NCBI GenBank assembly: GCA_029865445.1
Contig: JAOUGY010000197.1
Coordinates: forward strand, 1-7,055
Source of the DNA: Acidimicrobiia bacterium
GTDB lineage: Bacteria > Actinomycetota > Acidimicrobiia > Spongiisociales > ZC4RG35
Direction: 5' to 3'
Length of the DNA stretch: 7,055 nt
Part shown: piece after piece, positions 6,394-7,055 of the stretch
How the letters are laid out: the number at the start of each line of letters is the position of its first letter
How positions within the stretch are numbered: the stretch's first letter is position 1
The notes under the pieces: model-generated
Databases searched by the model: none
What the model was told of the DNA's origin: nothing
Seen by the model: only the letters and a program-made list of their open reading frames with translations
Made by a program: the position numbers and the translations under genes

Positions 6394-7055
6394 CCGACGA
6401 CCTCCAGCCGGGCCAGATCCGTTTCGTGCACTTCGCCAGGCCAGGCCTCCTGCCCGGCGAGTACGAGGTTCGAGTCACACAGGACCTGAGTGCGGTGGCG
6501 AGCTCCCCACCCGCTGCCGCAATCGACGCCGAGGCACCGTTCGAGGCCAGGCGGACGTTCCACGTCGTCCCGCCACGCTTCGGCCTTCAGCCCCGCGACG
6601 TCCACTCGGTCTATCCACCTCCGACGAGTCCGGGGACGTATGACGATGTGATCCCGCACGTCGTGCTTCGCCGGCGAACGCTCCCATGGGAGATCCCGCT
6701 TCCACTGACGGAGACCGCTGTCGGCCCCGACCCGTGGATGGCACTGCTCGTGTTCCACCCGGGCGAAGCTCCGACGTCGACGGTCGGCCTTCGCTCGGGC
6801 CTCCTTGACACCCCGCCGACCGGATACGTGACGCCCCAGTTGAACGATCCGAGACTCGAAGCCGACCCGCGACTCACGGTGATCGACCTCGCCGGCGGCC
6901 AACTCCAGAAGGTGCTTCCACATCGGGCAGACCTGCCCTGGACTGCCCACGTTCGCGAGGTGCTGACAGGCGGGAAAGAGCTTCTCGGTCTGGCCGACGA
7001 CGGTTGGTTCTCGGTGGTGATGTCGACCCGACAATCCGCTGCCGGCGAGAACGTC
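6390..7055 (+). CDS. Conserved hypothetical partner protein (3' end outside the window)
   Basis: From ATG6390 the frame is open for 222 codons to the right edge with no stop, so the protein is truncated by the window, not by mutation. The protein is soluble with no signal peptide or membrane segment. Residues 10-60 are beta-rich (GEYEVRVTQDL and RRTFHVVPP). Strongly patterned blocks follow: PPRFGL at 61-66, DVHSVYPPP at 70-78, then TYDDVIPHVVLRRRTLPW (83-100), and PWMALLVF at 115-122. Later come PHRADLPWTAHVREVLTG (177-194) and GWFSVVMSTRQ (205-215), which is where related proteins, as I recall them, run into an NxVHLVSLEG-type block. I remember such unnamed proteins as frequent neighbours of DUF6603 genes, without a known role. 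The 4-base overlap with the giant gene suggests a structural or assembly partner made in step with it. An enzymatic role is not supported by any motif I can see. Confidence 0.85.
   Translation, partial: MTDDLQPGQIRFVHFARPGLLPGEYEVRVTQDLSAVASSPPAAAIDAEAPFEARRTFHVVPPRFGLQPRDVHSVYPPPTSPGTYDDVIPHVVLRRRTLPWEIPLPLTETAVGPDPWMALLVFHPGEAPTSTVGLRSGLLDTPPTGYVTPQLNDPRLEADPRLTVIDLAGGQLQKVLPHRADLPWTAHVREVLTGGKELLGLADDGWFSVVMSTRQSAAGENV

Noticed and set aside
6285..7034. Reverse-strand open frame of 249 codons covering the second gene
   Set aside because: The forward frame here carries well-patterned motifs and a coupled ATGA start, while the reverse product is Arg/His/Trp-rich with no domain.

Overview
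The window is a high-GC bacterial segment. G/C dominates third codon positions, and frequent GTC, GAC, CTC and TCG codons give many GTCGAC and GATCG strings. A high-GC actinobacterium fits best, perhaps an Acidimicrobiia-like lineage, but this rests on composition and codon use only. No rRNA, tRNA, insertion sequence, CRISPR array or phage marker is visible.

Layout: almost everything is one very long forward gene, bases 142-6393 and 2083 residues from the preferred GTG start. It is followed by a second forward gene that begins at 6390 and runs off the right edge (222 residues visible). The two overlap by 4 bases (ATGA). At the left edge an open frame with no visible start ends at 143-145 and overlaps the giant gene's GTG in the same way (GTGA), so an upstream gene of the same operon may end there. 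There is no intergenic stretch over 300 bases, and no convincing promoter or terminator.

The giant protein reads as a fusion. Residues 1-250 look like an alpha/beta-hydrolase of the DUF2235/Tle1 phospholipase type: a Gly-His-Ser-Arg-Gly nucleophile elbow at Ser93, candidate acids Asp119 or Asp125, and candidate His199. A mainly helical stretch (254-400) and a Pro/Asp/Ser/Thr-rich linker (about 401-428) follow. Then comes a very long beta-rich part whose core (about 950-1404) carries hallmarks I associate with DUF6603, a domain of unknown function in giant bacterial proteins. The C-terminal 680 residues mix beta-rich segments, a helical insert and a Thr/Asn/Asp-rich low-complexity tract.

The downstream protein is unnamed and has strongly patterned motifs (PPRFGL, DVHSVYPP, IPHVVLRRRTLPW, WMALLVF). 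From memory, proteins of this type accompany DUF6603 genes. The simplest reading is a translationally coupled cassette in which a giant beta scaffold carries a lipase-like enzyme and works with a conserved partner. Whether this is a secreted toxin, a particle-associated effector, a lipid-handling machine or something else cannot be decided from the sequence.
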